Of a stretch of 64,000 nt of DNA, positions 34,469-42,508 are shown one piece after another. Every line of letters begins with the position of its first letter. Positions within the stretch are counted from its first letter, which is position 1. Source of the stretch: Herbaspirillum rhizosphaerae_A (GTDB lineage: Bacteria > Pseudomonadota > Gammaproteobacteria > Burkholderiales > Burkholderiaceae_D); contig NZ_JAQQFR010000010.1 of the NCBI RefSeq assembly GCF_046025915.1, forward strand, positions 186,001 to 250,000, given 5' to 3'. A program made the position numbers and the translations under genes. The notes beneath the pieces were generated by a model, which saw only the letters and a list, made by a program, of their open reading frames with translations, did no database searches and was not told where the DNA came from.

Positions 34469-34902
34469 CGATAAATGATCACCGGCACTTCGCTGTGAAT
34501 AAGCACTTTGTTGGTCTGGTCACCAAGCAAAATCCGATTCACGCCGCTGCGGCCGTGCGAGGCCATGAATATCGAGTCGCAGGCATAGCACGAAGCTGCT
34601 TCAACGATTGCCCTCCATGGATAAGGGCTTTCCACGGTATGTACCTGGCAAGCTATGCCGGCTGCGCCGGCCAGATCTTCAATGATCTGAACATAGTCTT
34701 TCGCCCCTTGCCGGATAGACTCCGACAGCAATGTGAAATCATTGCGTCGGCTGATCAAAGTGAAGGATTCGTAGGGAAGAGTCTTCGCGACCGAGAATCC
34801 TACTACTTCACTGCCATGATCCTTGGCGAACTCAATGGCAGCGCGTACTGCCCGATTTGACAGATCTGAACCATCTGTAGGGACTAAGATTTTTTTGAAC
34901 AT
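34465..34902 (-). CDS. Universal stress protein, UspA family
   Basis: A 145-residue single Usp domain: MFKKILVPTDGSDLSNRAV at the N terminus and SHGRSGVNRILLGDQTNKV near the C terminus, where the usual final G-S/T of the ATP motif is G-D. It is very like the divergently placed protein at 36065. It overlaps phaC by ATGA and lies 81 bases after the tandem Usp gene, so it probably belongs to the operon driven from the FNR site at 35921-35934. Confidence 0.92.
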   Translation of the reverse strand: MFKKILVPTDGSDLSNRAVRAAIEFAKDHGSEVVGFSVAKTLPYESFTLISRRNDFTLLSESIRQGAKDYVQIIEDLAGAAGIACQVHTVESPYPWRAIVEAASCYACDSIFMASHGRSGVNRILLGDQTNKVLIHSEVPVIIYR

Positions 34903-34983
34903 AAGATCCTCTGCAAAACGTATTCACCATCAGCATCAATGGGTAGCATCAATAAGCAGTATCCGACTGACTCTCCGTCGATA

Positions 34984-35847
34984 TCATCGTGACAGCAATA
35001 AGGAAACCTGTGATTCAGCGATCACCACGCCTGTGGTCCCGCCCAATAGCGTGCTACGCCAACGTGGATGCGCAACGCATCCCATTACGATGAGGTCGAC
35101 ATTCAACTCATCGGCAAGCGCCAATAGCGCATGCCCGACATCGGCTGTTGGCGGACGACGAATGATATTGATCGGTTTCGCCAACGCTGTCAGGCATTGC
35201 TGTATGTCCTCTTCAACAGCCGGGCCGTGGGAACCGGGCGCAGTACCGTCCCCGAAAATCACGGCGCTGACAACATCGACATCCTGAATTATTGGAATCG
35301 CATTGCGTGCTGCTCTGGAGGCGACACTGCTGTTGTTCCAGGCGATCAGTGCATGTCGCCATAGAAACGGTTTTTCATTGATGACAAATACGGGTGCAGC
35401 TGCGTTCAAGGCGACAAACTCGACAAAGTCGCTTTCTTCGCGTCTGGCAATACACCTTAACTCACTCTTGCCAAGAATGATCAGGTCTGCAGCATTGCCA
35501 TAGTGACTTAAAGCGCTGGCAGCATCATCGTCGACCTGTAACTGCTGAATGGTGGCAATACCATTTGCTCGCGCCAACAGGGTGAAACGCTCCAATGCCT
35601 CGGTCATTTCCAGACGTAGCTTTTCCCGTTGGCCGTATTGCTCTGGAAGATGCGCAGAAGCTGGCACATCCTCGACAATCGTCTCTCCGGAAAGACTGAG
35701 CAACCGCGACATGAATCTCGAAATCCCTGTGATGGCCAATCCGATGACGGTCGTGCGTGCGTGAGACGCTAAATGCGCTGCGAGTTTTACCCGACGCTCC
35801 AGATCGGCCGCATCGCTGACGTATATCAAGATAGATCTGTAATTCAT
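34984..35847 (-). CDS. Tandem universal stress protein
   Basis: A 287-residue two-domain Usp resembling the protein at 17656: MNYRSILIYVSDAADLERRV in the first half and HALIAWNNSSVASRAARNAI in the second. The C-terminal nucleotide-binding loop is degenerate (GCVAHPRWRSTLLGGTTG), so ATP binding is doubtful. It is the first gene leftward of the FNR box at 35921-35934. Two-domain Usp proteins of this group often sit in low-oxygen gene clusters. Confidence 0.9.
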   Translation of the reverse strand: MNYRSILIYVSDAADLERRVKLAAHLASHARTTVIGLAITGISRFMSRLLSLSGETIVEDVPASAHLPEQYGQREKLRLEMTEALERFTLLARANGIATIQQLQVDDDAASALSHYGNAADLIILGKSELRCIARREESDFVEFVALNAAAPVFVINEKPFLWRHALIAWNNSSVASRAARNAIPIIQDVDVVSAVIFGDGTAPGSHGPAVEEDIQQCLTALAKPINIIRRPPTADVGHALLALADELNVDLIVMGCVAHPRWRSTLLGGTTGVVIAESQVSLLLSR

Positions 35848-35920
35848 GATTCGCCTCTCGCCAGCAGGTTAATGCCTCGCATTGGATGAAGAGATAGTAG
35901 ACGTCAGTACGAAAATGGAA

Positions 35921-35934
35921 TTGACTTATATCAA
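35921..35934 (-). promoter_or_regulatory. FNR box, leftward promoter (Usp-Usp-phaC-mgtA)
   Basis: TTGAC-TTAT-ATCAA is a perfect match. A leftward -10-like TACTAT (complement of 35894-35899) gives a start near 35887. Together with the next box, 54 bases away, it forms a divergent pair of FNR promoters. Confidence 0.8.
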
Positions 35935-35988
35935 GCAAAGTGCGCCGGAGTGCCCCCACACGAAATTAATTTCTTGGTTATGTCGATT

Positions 35989-36002
35989 TTGATCCAAGTC
36001 AA
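35989..36002 (+). promoter_or_regulatory. FNR box, rightward promoter (Usp-BON-adh)
   Basis: TTGAT-CCAA-GTCAA is a perfect match. The -10-like TAGGAT at 36025-36030 gives a start near 36037, exactly 41.5 bases from the box centre, 28 bases before the Usp start codon. Confidence 0.85.
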
Positions 36003-36064
36003 ATGGCGGCAGGGCAGCGGGGCATAGGATGATTTCCGTCGAGTCTCTTTTGATTGGAGAAAAA

Positions 36065-36502
36065 ATGCTAAAGAAGATATTGCTTGCGACAGACGGATCG
36101 GATCTCTCAAAAAATGCCGTGAGGGCTGCGGTAGATTTTGCCGCATCGTATGGCAGCACCATCGTCGGCCTGGCGGTGTCCGAGATTTTTTCAAGCCTGA
36201 TCATGCCGGAGATGGGAGCAGGGTACGACCTGAAGGGGATAGAAGACGAGATCTTGGAGCAGTCGAAGCTCAATGCTGAGTTCGTTGCCGAATGCGCGAA
36301 GAAATCAGGTGTTGCCTGTGAAGTACATGCCGTCAAGGGAACCCACCCCCATGAAGAAATCCTTCGCTTTGCTGCCGAATATGGTTGTGACTCCATCTTC
36401 ATGGCGTCGCATGGGCGTCGAGGTCTGGACAAGCTGATATTGGGCAGCGAGACCCAGAAGGTGCTGACATTCAGCAAGTTGCCAGTCCTTGTATTCAAAT
36501 AA
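36065..36502 (+). CDS. Universal stress protein, UspA family (ATP-binding type)
   Basis: A 145-residue single Usp domain: MLKKILLATDGSDLSKNAV and SHGRRGLDKLILGSETQKV, an intact G-(9x)-G-S motif. GGAG lies upstream of the ATG at 36065, which rules out the longer frame from 36029. It is close to the protein at 34465 and may come from a local duplication with inversion. First gene of the operon Usp-BON-alcohol dehydrogenase, under the FNR box at 35989-36002. Confidence 0.92.
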   Translation: MLKKILLATDGSDLSKNAVRAAVDFAASYGSTIVGLAVSEIFSSLIMPEMGAGYDLKGIEDEILEQSKLNAEFVAECAKKSGVACEVHAVKGTHPHEEILRFAAEYGCDSIFMASHGRRGLDKLILGSETQKVLTFSKLPVLVFK

Positions 36503-36565
36503 AAGTATCGCAGGCAGACCGCTTTGCCAACGCGAACCATGACCAACAACATGAGAGGTGTTTCA

Positions 36566-37219
36566 ATGAAAACCGATTTTCAGATCAAAAAAGACGTCAT
36601 CGACGAACTGGCATGGGAAGCAGCCGTGAATGACAACGAGATTGGTGTCGAGGTGCGCGACGGCGTCGTCACTCTGGCGGGAAATCTTGACAGCTATGCA
36701 GAAAAATACGCAGCAGAGAAGGCCGCGCAGCGTGTTGCTGGCGTCAAGGGACTCGCCGTTGAAATCGATGTCGTGCTGCCAGGTTCCAGTAAACGCACGG
36801 ATGCCGATATTGCCCGAACCGCAGCACATGGTTTGGAGTGGAATGCCTTGCTGCCAAAAGATCGGGTCAAGATCATGGTCGAGGATGGCTGGATTACCTT
36901 GAGCGGCGAGGTGGATCATCAATATCAGCGCGTGGCTGCAGAAAGCTCCCTGCGCAGCCTGCTTGGCGTCGTTGGTATCAGCAACCAGATCGCCGTAAAA
37001 AATATTGCAAGGCCGGTCGACATCAAGCTGCATATCGAAGCCGCATTGCAACGCCGCGCCCATTCAGCGGTAAAAGCGATCGATGTTGTCGTAAATGGTG
37101 ATCAGATCACGCTCAACGGATCGGTTTCTTCGTTGGCAGAACGGCAGGCGGCGTTCGCTGCAGCACTCAGAACGCCAGGTGTGACGAAGGTGATTGACAA
37201 GCTTTCTGTCGGCATTTAA
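36566..37219 (+). CDS. Triple BON-domain protein
   Basis: A 217-residue protein with three BON domains in a row (about 5-72, 80-148, 150-217), each with the V-x-V-x-x-G-x-V/I-x-L-x-G pattern (EVRDGVVTLAGNL, MVEDGWITLSGEV, VNGDQITLNGSV). There is no signal peptide, so unlike OsmY it may be cytoplasmic. BON domains are thought to bind phospholipids or membranes. AGAGGTG precedes the ATG at 36566. Proteins of this kind are common next to Usp genes in low-oxygen clusters. Confidence 0.9.
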   Translation: MKTDFQIKKDVIDELAWEAAVNDNEIGVEVRDGVVTLAGNLDSYAEKYAAEKAAQRVAGVKGLAVEIDVVLPGSSKRTDADIARTAAHGLEWNALLPKDRVKIMVEDGWITLSGEVDHQYQRVAAESSLRSLLGVVGISNQIAVKNIARPVDIKLHIEAALQRRAHSAVKAIDVVVNGDQITLNGSVSSLAERQAAFAAALRTPGVTKVIDKLSVGI

Positions 37220-37290
37220 GTCGCCTTTATTCGCGTATCTACGTTGATCTTCAGCGTCCTTTAATAGCGTATTTCATATTGAGTATCCCA

Positions 37291-38319
37291 ATGAAAAACA
37301 CGATGCAAGCAGCAGTGGTGGAGCAGTTCGGAAAACCACTCGTCATCAAGGAGATTCCGTTGCCTTCTCCCGGGCCAGGGCAGATTTTGGTCAAAACGGA
37401 AGCATGCGGGGTCTGTCATACGGATCTCCACGCTGCACGCGGAGACTGGCCGGTGAAACCCGCCTTGCCCTTTGTTCCCGGGCATGAAGGAATTGGCGTT
37501 GTCGTGGGCATTGGTGCCGGCGTGACGGAAGTGAATATGGGCGACCGTGTCGGTGTGCCATGGCTTTACTCCGCGTGTGGGCATTGCGAGCATTGTCTGG
37601 CGGCGTGGGAGACGGTATGCGCCGAAGCAGAGTTTGGCGGCTACACCAAGAATGGCGGTTTCGCAGAATACATTCTGGCCGATCCAAGATACGTGGCGCA
37701 TATTCCTGCGGGACTGTCCGCAACGTCGGCAGCACCCATCATCTGTGCAGGCGTAACATCCTATAAGGGTATCAAGGAATGCAAGGCACAGCCTGGCGAA
37801 TGGCTTGCCGTCTCAGGGATCGGTGGACTGGGCCATCTGGCAGTTCAATATGGCAAGGCGATGGGGCTGCGCGTGTGCGCGATTGACATCGACGACGACA
37901 AACTCGAACATGCCCGTCTTCTCGGAGCAGAAGCTGTCATCAATGCACGTGTCGGTGATCCTGTTGCTCGTTTGCGAGAAATCACGGGAGGCGGGGCACA
38001 TGGTGTGTTGATTACAGCGCCGTCTCTGGAGGCATTTCATCAAGGTGTTGCGATGACACGAAAACGTGGAACTTGTGTGCTGGTCGGATTGCCTCCCGGT
38101 GAATTTCCGACGCCCTTGTTTGACGTTGTTGCCAACTGCATCACGATTCGCGGATCCTTTGTCGGCACACGCAAAGATATGGCGGAAGCGCTCGCTTTTG
38201 CTGCTGCAGGTAAGGTCAAGGCAGATATTGAGCTGCAACCCCTGGCGTCAATCAATCATGTTTTCGAGCGGCTGGAACATGGTGACGTGCCGTCGCGCGT
38301 CGTATTGACGTTTGTTTGA
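37291..38319 (+). CDS. adhP: Zinc-dependent alcohol dehydrogenase (AdhP type)
   Basis: A 342-residue medium-chain dehydrogenase. The catalytic zinc site is in CGVCHTDLHAARGDW and GHEGIGVV, the structural zinc site in CGHCEHCLAAWETVC, and the cofactor-binding loop in GIGGLGHLAVQYGKAMG. It probably reduces acetaldehyde to ethanol, or the reverse, with NAD(H). That would link it to acetaldehyde from EutBC and to the acetate branch. ATG 37291 is preferred over TTG 37279, though the ribosome-binding site is weak. It lies 71 bases after the BON gene, and its end is 14 bases from the convergent fnr gene. Confidence 0.93.
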   Translation: MKNTMQAAVVEQFGKPLVIKEIPLPSPGPGQILVKTEACGVCHTDLHAARGDWPVKPALPFVPGHEGIGVVVGIGAGVTEVNMGDRVGVPWLYSACGHCEHCLAAWETVCAEAEFGGYTKNGGFAEYILADPRYVAHIPAGLSATSAAPIICAGVTSYKGIKECKAQPGEWLAVSGIGGLGHLAVQYGKAMGLRVCAIDIDDDKLEHARLLGAEAVINARVGDPVARLREITGGGAHGVLITAPSLEAFHQGVAMTRKRGTCVLVGLPPGEFPTPLFDVVANCITIRGSFVGTRKDMAEALAFAAAGKVKADIELQPLASINHVFERLEHGDVPSRVVLTFV

Positions 38320-38333
38320 TAGCGCCAGGCTGA

Positions 38334-39131
38334 TCATTGCTTTGGATAGTAGACGGGAGTCGAGACCAGAATCTCACTCCCGGATGCAAGTTTGCCCAAT
38401 GCAGACAAATTAAGTATTTCAACGTCGCGCTGACGCACTTGAATCAGTCCATCTCTGCGCATTTTGGCAATCATACGGCTGATGCTTTCTATCGTCAGAC
38501 CAAGATGATTGCCGATATCTTCACGCGTCATCCGCAGTTGGAAGCGTGTCGCAGAATATCCGCGTGTCGCGTAGCTCATCGACAGATTGATCAGAAAAGA
38601 TGCAAAGCGTTGTTCGGCACGCATATTGCCGAGCAGCATGATGATTCTTTGTTCGTTGGTAATTTCCTGGCTCAGGGCGCGATGGAAATGGTGTAGCAGC
38701 GTCGGCATCTGGGCAAACAAGTTCTCCAGCAGTTCGAAGGGAATTTCGCATACCTCGCTATCCTCCAAAGCGACGGCATCGCATTGGTAACGCTCGGTAT
38801 TGATGGCATCCATGCCGAGGAGCTCTCCCGTCATCGGAAACCCCGTGATTTGGCGATCGCCGGCAATATTTTGCTGATAGCTTTTGAAGTGCCCGACACG
38901 TACCGCATACAGCGACGTGAACGGATCGCCAATGCGATAAAGAAAGCTGTCGCGGGGCACCTTGCGTCGACCGATGATCTTATCAAGTCGCTGTGTATCG
39001 CACTCATTGAGACCCGTGGGCAAGCAGATCTGATGCATGCTGCATCCGGAACAGCTTCTCAATGCGGAATTGAGTGCAAAGACGGGTGCCGGGGTGTGAT
39101 TAGACGTAGCGGATTGCAAGGGATAGTTCAT
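38334..39131 (-). CDS. fnr: FNR-type oxygen-sensing transcription regulator
   Basis: A 265-residue Crp/Fnr protein. The N-terminal cysteines C27, C30 and C36 (CSGCSMHQIC) together with C117 match the four [4Fe-4S] ligands of E. coli FNR. The recognition helix contains TIESISRMI, keeping the E-x-x-S-R residues that read TTGAT half-sites. A cyclic-nucleotide-like beta roll occupies residues 45-150. CGGAG lies upstream of the ATG. It is the obvious regulator for the FNR boxes spread over this window. I found no perfect FNR box in its own upstream region. Confidence 0.95.
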   Translation of the reverse strand: MNYPLQSATSNHTPAPVFALNSALRSCSGCSMHQICLPTGLNECDTQRLDKIIGRRKVPRDSFLYRIGDPFTSLYAVRVGHFKSYQQNIAGDRQITGFPMTGELLGMDAINTERYQCDAVALEDSEVCEIPFELLENLFAQMPTLLHHFHRALSQEITNEQRIIMLLGNMRAEQRFASFLINLSMSYATRGYSATRFQLRMTREDIGNHLGLTIESISRMIAKMRRDGLIQVRQRDVEILNLSALGKLASGSEILVSTPVYYPKQ

Positions 39132-39252
39132 AAGTTGCTCCGGTAGACGATACGATGAGTCAAACAGCGAGTGAGCTGAGTGTAGGCGTCAATGGCTCTT
39201 GCGTCGCGTTCTCTCTGACGTATACCTGTTCTGGATCAACTTGTTTGCATTT

Positions 39253-39269
39253 TTGAGTCGCTGACTCAA
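39253..39269. promoter_or_regulatory. Inverted repeat between fnr and the diguanylate cyclase gene
   Basis: Perfect arms TTGAGTC (39253-39259) and GACTCAA (39263-39269) are separated by GCT. The site is 122 bases upstream of fnr and 153 bases upstream of the cyclase gene. It does not fit the FNR consensus and has no following T-run. A dimeric repressor or activator could bind here. Confidence 0.35.
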
Positions 39270-39338
39270 TTGATTCTGTTCGCTTCGGGTAACACCCGTC
39301 CAGAAATGCTCGCTTTTTGCAAGATACTGCGCCGGATT

Positions 39339-39352
39339 TTGATCTGGGTCAG
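39339..39352 (+). promoter_or_regulatory. FNR-like box with one mismatch, diguanylate cyclase promoter
   Basis: TTGAT-CTGG-GTCAG differs from the consensus only at the last base. TAGCAT at 39374-39379 is a good -10 at about the class II distance, giving a start near 39386, 35 bases before the ATG. Confidence 0.55.
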
Positions 39353-39421
39353 CATGTTTTGTTGCGATTGCCCTAGCATCTTTATAGAAGCAATTTCAAC
39401 AACACCTTCGGCGCAACGTCC

Positions 39422-40960
39422 ATGCTCAGTAAACAACATCGCTCCGTTATTCGATCCGCAAAGATATTTGTGGCGTCGGTTTGCATTCTATTAGCGATTC
39501 TCACGATATGGAGCAACTGGCGCGCACGAGAAGTTCAACTAGGTGAGGCACGTAGCACAACCACGAACATTGCCCGCGCATTGGTTCAACATGCTGAAGA
39601 CACGTTTAAAGAAGCGGATACCGCGTTGATCGGCATCTCTGAGCGGCTTGAGTACGATGGGCGAAAAGCGCCGGCGTTGCAGAGATTGGGACGCTTTCTG
39701 ACAATACAGGTCGCAGAGCTTTCGCAATTACACGCATTGTTTGTCATTGATAGGAGTGGAAATTGGATTGTTACCTCAGAAAAATCGACCAGCCTGACCG
39801 CTAACAGCACGGATCGTGAATATTTTCGGTATCACCAGACTCATGAGAGTAGCGCGCCGTACATCGGTCATCCCGTTCAGAGCCGTATGAGCGGGGAGTG
39901 GATTGTGACCATTTCTCGTCGATTGAATAAAGCGGACGGCAGTTTCGACGGGGTCGTCATGGCCGCGATCAAGCTAAGCTATTTCACGGAGTTTTATGGC
40001 AACTTCGATATTGGTAATGCTGGTGCGCTGCTGCTTGCATCGAACGACGGCAACATTCTTGTTCGACGTCCATTGCTTAATGACTCGGTCGGCAAGAGCC
40101 TGGAGAACGCCTCCATTTTCCGTGATTATGCAGCCAAGACGGAAGCGGGCGTGGCGCGTATTCTCTCCGCACAGGATGGAATTACTCGCGTCAATAGCTA
40201 TCGCCATCTAAGTCGTTATCCGCTTTTTGTTGCAGCAGCACTATCGGAGGATGAAATTCTTGCTGGCTGGAGAACGGATGCTTTCTTACATGGTTTCGGA
40301 TTGCTGCTGCTGATCCTGTTTCTGGGATTTTTTGGAAACCGCCTTATTCTTCAGATTCAATTACGCGTTGCAGCCGAAAATGAAGCAATTGACAGTCGAT
40401 CGAATGTAGAGCGTCTCAACGAGACACTGCAGGGGTTGGCAATGCATGACGGCCTCACGGGGTTGGCAAACAGACGCTGCTTTGATGATGAAATTCTAAA
40501 GGAGCTGCGGCGTGCTGCGCGTAGTGGCGAGTCACTTGCCGTAGTGATGATTGATGTTGATTACTTCAAGCGATATAACGATACGTACGGACATCTTGCA
40601 GGCGATGAGTGCCTGCGGCGTATTGCGTCCTTGCTTAAGGTAGCCGGGCAGCGCCCAGGAGACCTTGTCGCACGATATGGCGGTGAGGAGATCGTGATCC
40701 TGTTACCAGATTGCGATGAGAAAAGCGCCGCACAGATTGCCTTCGGCTTGCTAAAAAATATCTGCGCTCTGGCAATTCCACATACTGGAAATCCGCCGGG
40801 AATTGTTACTGCTAGCGCAGGCGTTGGTGTATTGGCCGAGGTGTCCAGCATCGACACACCGGAAGATGTTATCGACATGGCGGACAAAGCCCTTTACCAA
40901 GCAAAATCTACGGGGCGAAATCGTGTTTGCGTCTACCAAAATATCGCTGCTGCGGCATAA
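39422..40960 (+). CDS. Membrane diguanylate cyclase with dCache-type sensor
   Basis: A 512-residue protein: membrane helix (about 12-32), periplasmic double-PAS (dCache-like) sensor to about 285, second helix (about 290-310), then a GGDEF domain. The active site reads GGEEI (420-424) instead of GGEEF/GGDEF. The inhibitory site R411-x-x-D414 lies five residues before it, as in product-inhibited cyclases. Substrate residues in DGLTGLANRRCFD and IDVDYFKRYND look normal, so activity is likely. A one-mismatch FNR box suggests oxygen control. Confidence 0.9.
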   Translation: MLSKQHRSVIRSAKIFVASVCILLAILTIWSNWRAREVQLGEARSTTTNIARALVQHAEDTFKEADTALIGISERLEYDGRKAPALQRLGRFLTIQVAELSQLHALFVIDRSGNWIVTSEKSTSLTANSTDREYFRYHQTHESSAPYIGHPVQSRMSGEWIVTISRRLNKADGSFDGVVMAAIKLSYFTEFYGNFDIGNAGALLLASNDGNILVRRPLLNDSVGKSLENASIFRDYAAKTEAGVARILSAQDGITRVNSYRHLSRYPLFVAAALSEDEILAGWRTDAFLHGFGLLLLILFLGFFGNRLILQIQLRVAAENEAIDSRSNVERLNETLQGLAMHDGLTGLANRRCFDDEILKELRRAARSGESLAVVMIDVDYFKRYNDTYGHLAGDECLRRIASLLKVAGQRPGDLVARYGGEEIVILLPDCDEKSAAQIAFGLLKNICALAIPHTGNPPGIVTASAGVGVLAEVSSIDTPEDVIDMADKALYQAKSTGRNRVCVYQNIAAAA

Positions 40961-41085
40961 CGAAGGTGTATGACTGGAGCCCAATTCCTGGCACATGAAA
41001 GAAGCAGTATCCGGATCTAGAGTGGACATGGCGACGACCCGGCTGTTGTCAATACATTTCTCGTGATTGTCGCTGGAGAAAGGGA

Positions 41086-41301
41086 TTGAATGCCTCTGGG
41101 AGTAAATCGCTTGAGCCTGAGCAACTCTGCATCGGCATGCGATTGTGGGACGATCTATGTACGCCGGACGGCGTCTCGCGGCTTACCCGACATCAAGTCC
41201 TGGCTCAAATACGACGCATTGAGCAAATCGAAGATGCGTGCCTGAATGTCTCTCGCCGGCTTGCTTCACTGATGAACGCTCAGCGAACCAGCCCACAGTG
41301 A
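41086..41301 (+). CDS. Small protein with a LxxGMxL-type motif found at the N terminus of HD-GYP/PilZ-type proteins
   Basis: A possible 71-residue protein starting with TTG at 41086, just after GGAGAAAGGGA, which is a good ribosome-binding site. Residues 10-30 (LEPEQLCIGMRLWDDLCTPDGV) resemble the short module LxPGMxLxxDVxxxxG that precedes many HD-GYP and related c-di-GMP proteins. The rest is helical. It overlaps the end of the convergent HD-GYP gene by 36 bases. It could be a real small regulator or the leftover of a larger gene. Confidence is low because it is short and has a TTG start. Confidence 0.4.
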   Translation: MNASGSKSLEPEQLCIGMRLWDDLCTPDGVSRLTRHQVLAQIRRIEQIEDACLNVSRRLASLMNAQRTSPQ

Positions 41302-42489
41302 TTCAAGATTAGGAAAGTTCCACCGCTCCCTCGCTTCCCGGTCAATGATCGCATCGTCGACGTCCGGGGCTGACAAATCCAGACGCTCTACAGCGATGGG
41401 TTCGTGGGACTCTTCAGAAAAGAAAACTTTGACCACCGGCTTGGTCAGGGAGGCTTTGTTTTGTTCCAGGACGACCGCCAATCTCCCTGAACGGAGTTTT
41501 ACCAGGGCGCCGGTTGGATAGATACCGAGGCTTTTGACGAATGCTGAAAGGACGGTGGGATCAAAGTGGCCTTTCCATGACGCCATGCGGGCAAGTGATT
41601 CCGCCGGATCCCATCCATTTTTATACGGACGCTGAGAGGTGACAGCATCGTACACATCGCATACTGCGCCCATGCGTGACAGTAAGGAGATTTTGTTGCC
41701 GCTCAAGCCCTCCGGATAACCGCTGCCGTCGATTTTTTCATGGTGATGGAGGCAGACATCGCCGGCAGCAGCAGGAATGGCCACATCACTGCTCAGAAGC
41801 TGATATCCGATCGATGGATGCCTCTTCACCATTTCATACTCTTCTGCGCTGAGTGCACCCGGCTTGTTCAAGATTTCCAACGGTGTCAGCGCTTTGCCTA
41901 TGTCGTGCAATAGCCCGGCGATTCCCGCTTCCCGACAATATTCCTCATCCATTCCCAACGTCCGACCCAGCGACACCATCAATGCGCAGACGGCAACGGA
42001 ATGCATATAAGTGTAGTCGTCGCTGGTCTTAAGGCGTGCCAGGCTGATCAACGCTCCAGGATTGCGTAACACCGACGCGGCGATCTCGGCGACAAGCGGC
42101 AGGCAACCTTCGACATCGATGGCTTTTCCGAGCCGTACTTCATTGAACATGGAGATGGTGGCTGCACGAGCACTCTTGCAGAGAACGGCGGCTCGCTGGA
42201 GTTCTTCATCAAAAGAGGTGGTTTCCGCCACGGCCGGGACAAGGTCGACAGGAGCGGTATCGACGAATTCATCACTCGTGTCCATGTCCTCCTGCGCCAC
42301 ATCCTTTCCCTTGCTGATATCAATCCAGCACGACTCTATTCCACATGTCCATGCAGCTTGCAGATCTGCATAATCACGCAATAAAAATTTGCCTTTCCAA
42401 AAGGGATGTTTGATCCAGGCATCATCGAATCCATGCAGATACATGCCCAGGCGCAGTTCGCTGATTTTTATTTTCTTGAGACGGCTCAT
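41266..42489 (-). CDS. HD-GYP c-di-GMP phosphodiesterase with DUF3391 N terminus
   Basis: A 407-residue soluble protein. Residues 5-130 are a DUF3391 domain (IKISELRLGMYLHGFDDAW). Residues 140-320 are an HD-GYP domain with all the signature pieces: HSVAVCALMVSLG, LLHDIGKALTPLEIL, HPSIGYQLL, HHHEKIDGSGYPEGL and DVYDAVTSQRPYK. It should degrade c-di-GMP. Its start is 19 bases after the stop of the PAS-MCP gene on the same strand, so the two are probably co-transcribed. Confidence 0.94.
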   Translation of the reverse strand: MSRLKKIKISELRLGMYLHGFDDAWIKHPFWKGKFLLRDYADLQAAWTCGIESCWIDISKGKDVAQEDMDTSDEFVDTAPVDLVPAVAETTSFDEELQRAAVLCKSARAATISMFNEVRLGKAIDVEGCLPLVAEIAASVLRNPGALISLARLKTSDDYTYMHSVAVCALMVSLGRTLGMDEEYCREAGIAGLLHDIGKALTPLEILNKPGALSAEEYEMVKRHPSIGYQLLSSDVAIPAAAGDVCLHHHEKIDGSGYPEGLSGNKISLLSRMGAVCDVYDAVTSQRPYKNGWDPAESLARMASWKGHFDPTVLSAFVKSLGIYPTGALVKLRSGRLAVVLEQNKASLTKPVVKVFFSEESHEPIAVERLDLSAPDVDDAIIDREARERWNFPNLESLWAGSLSVHQ

Positions 42490-42508
42490 GTTGAGATCCT
42501 ATAAGAAC

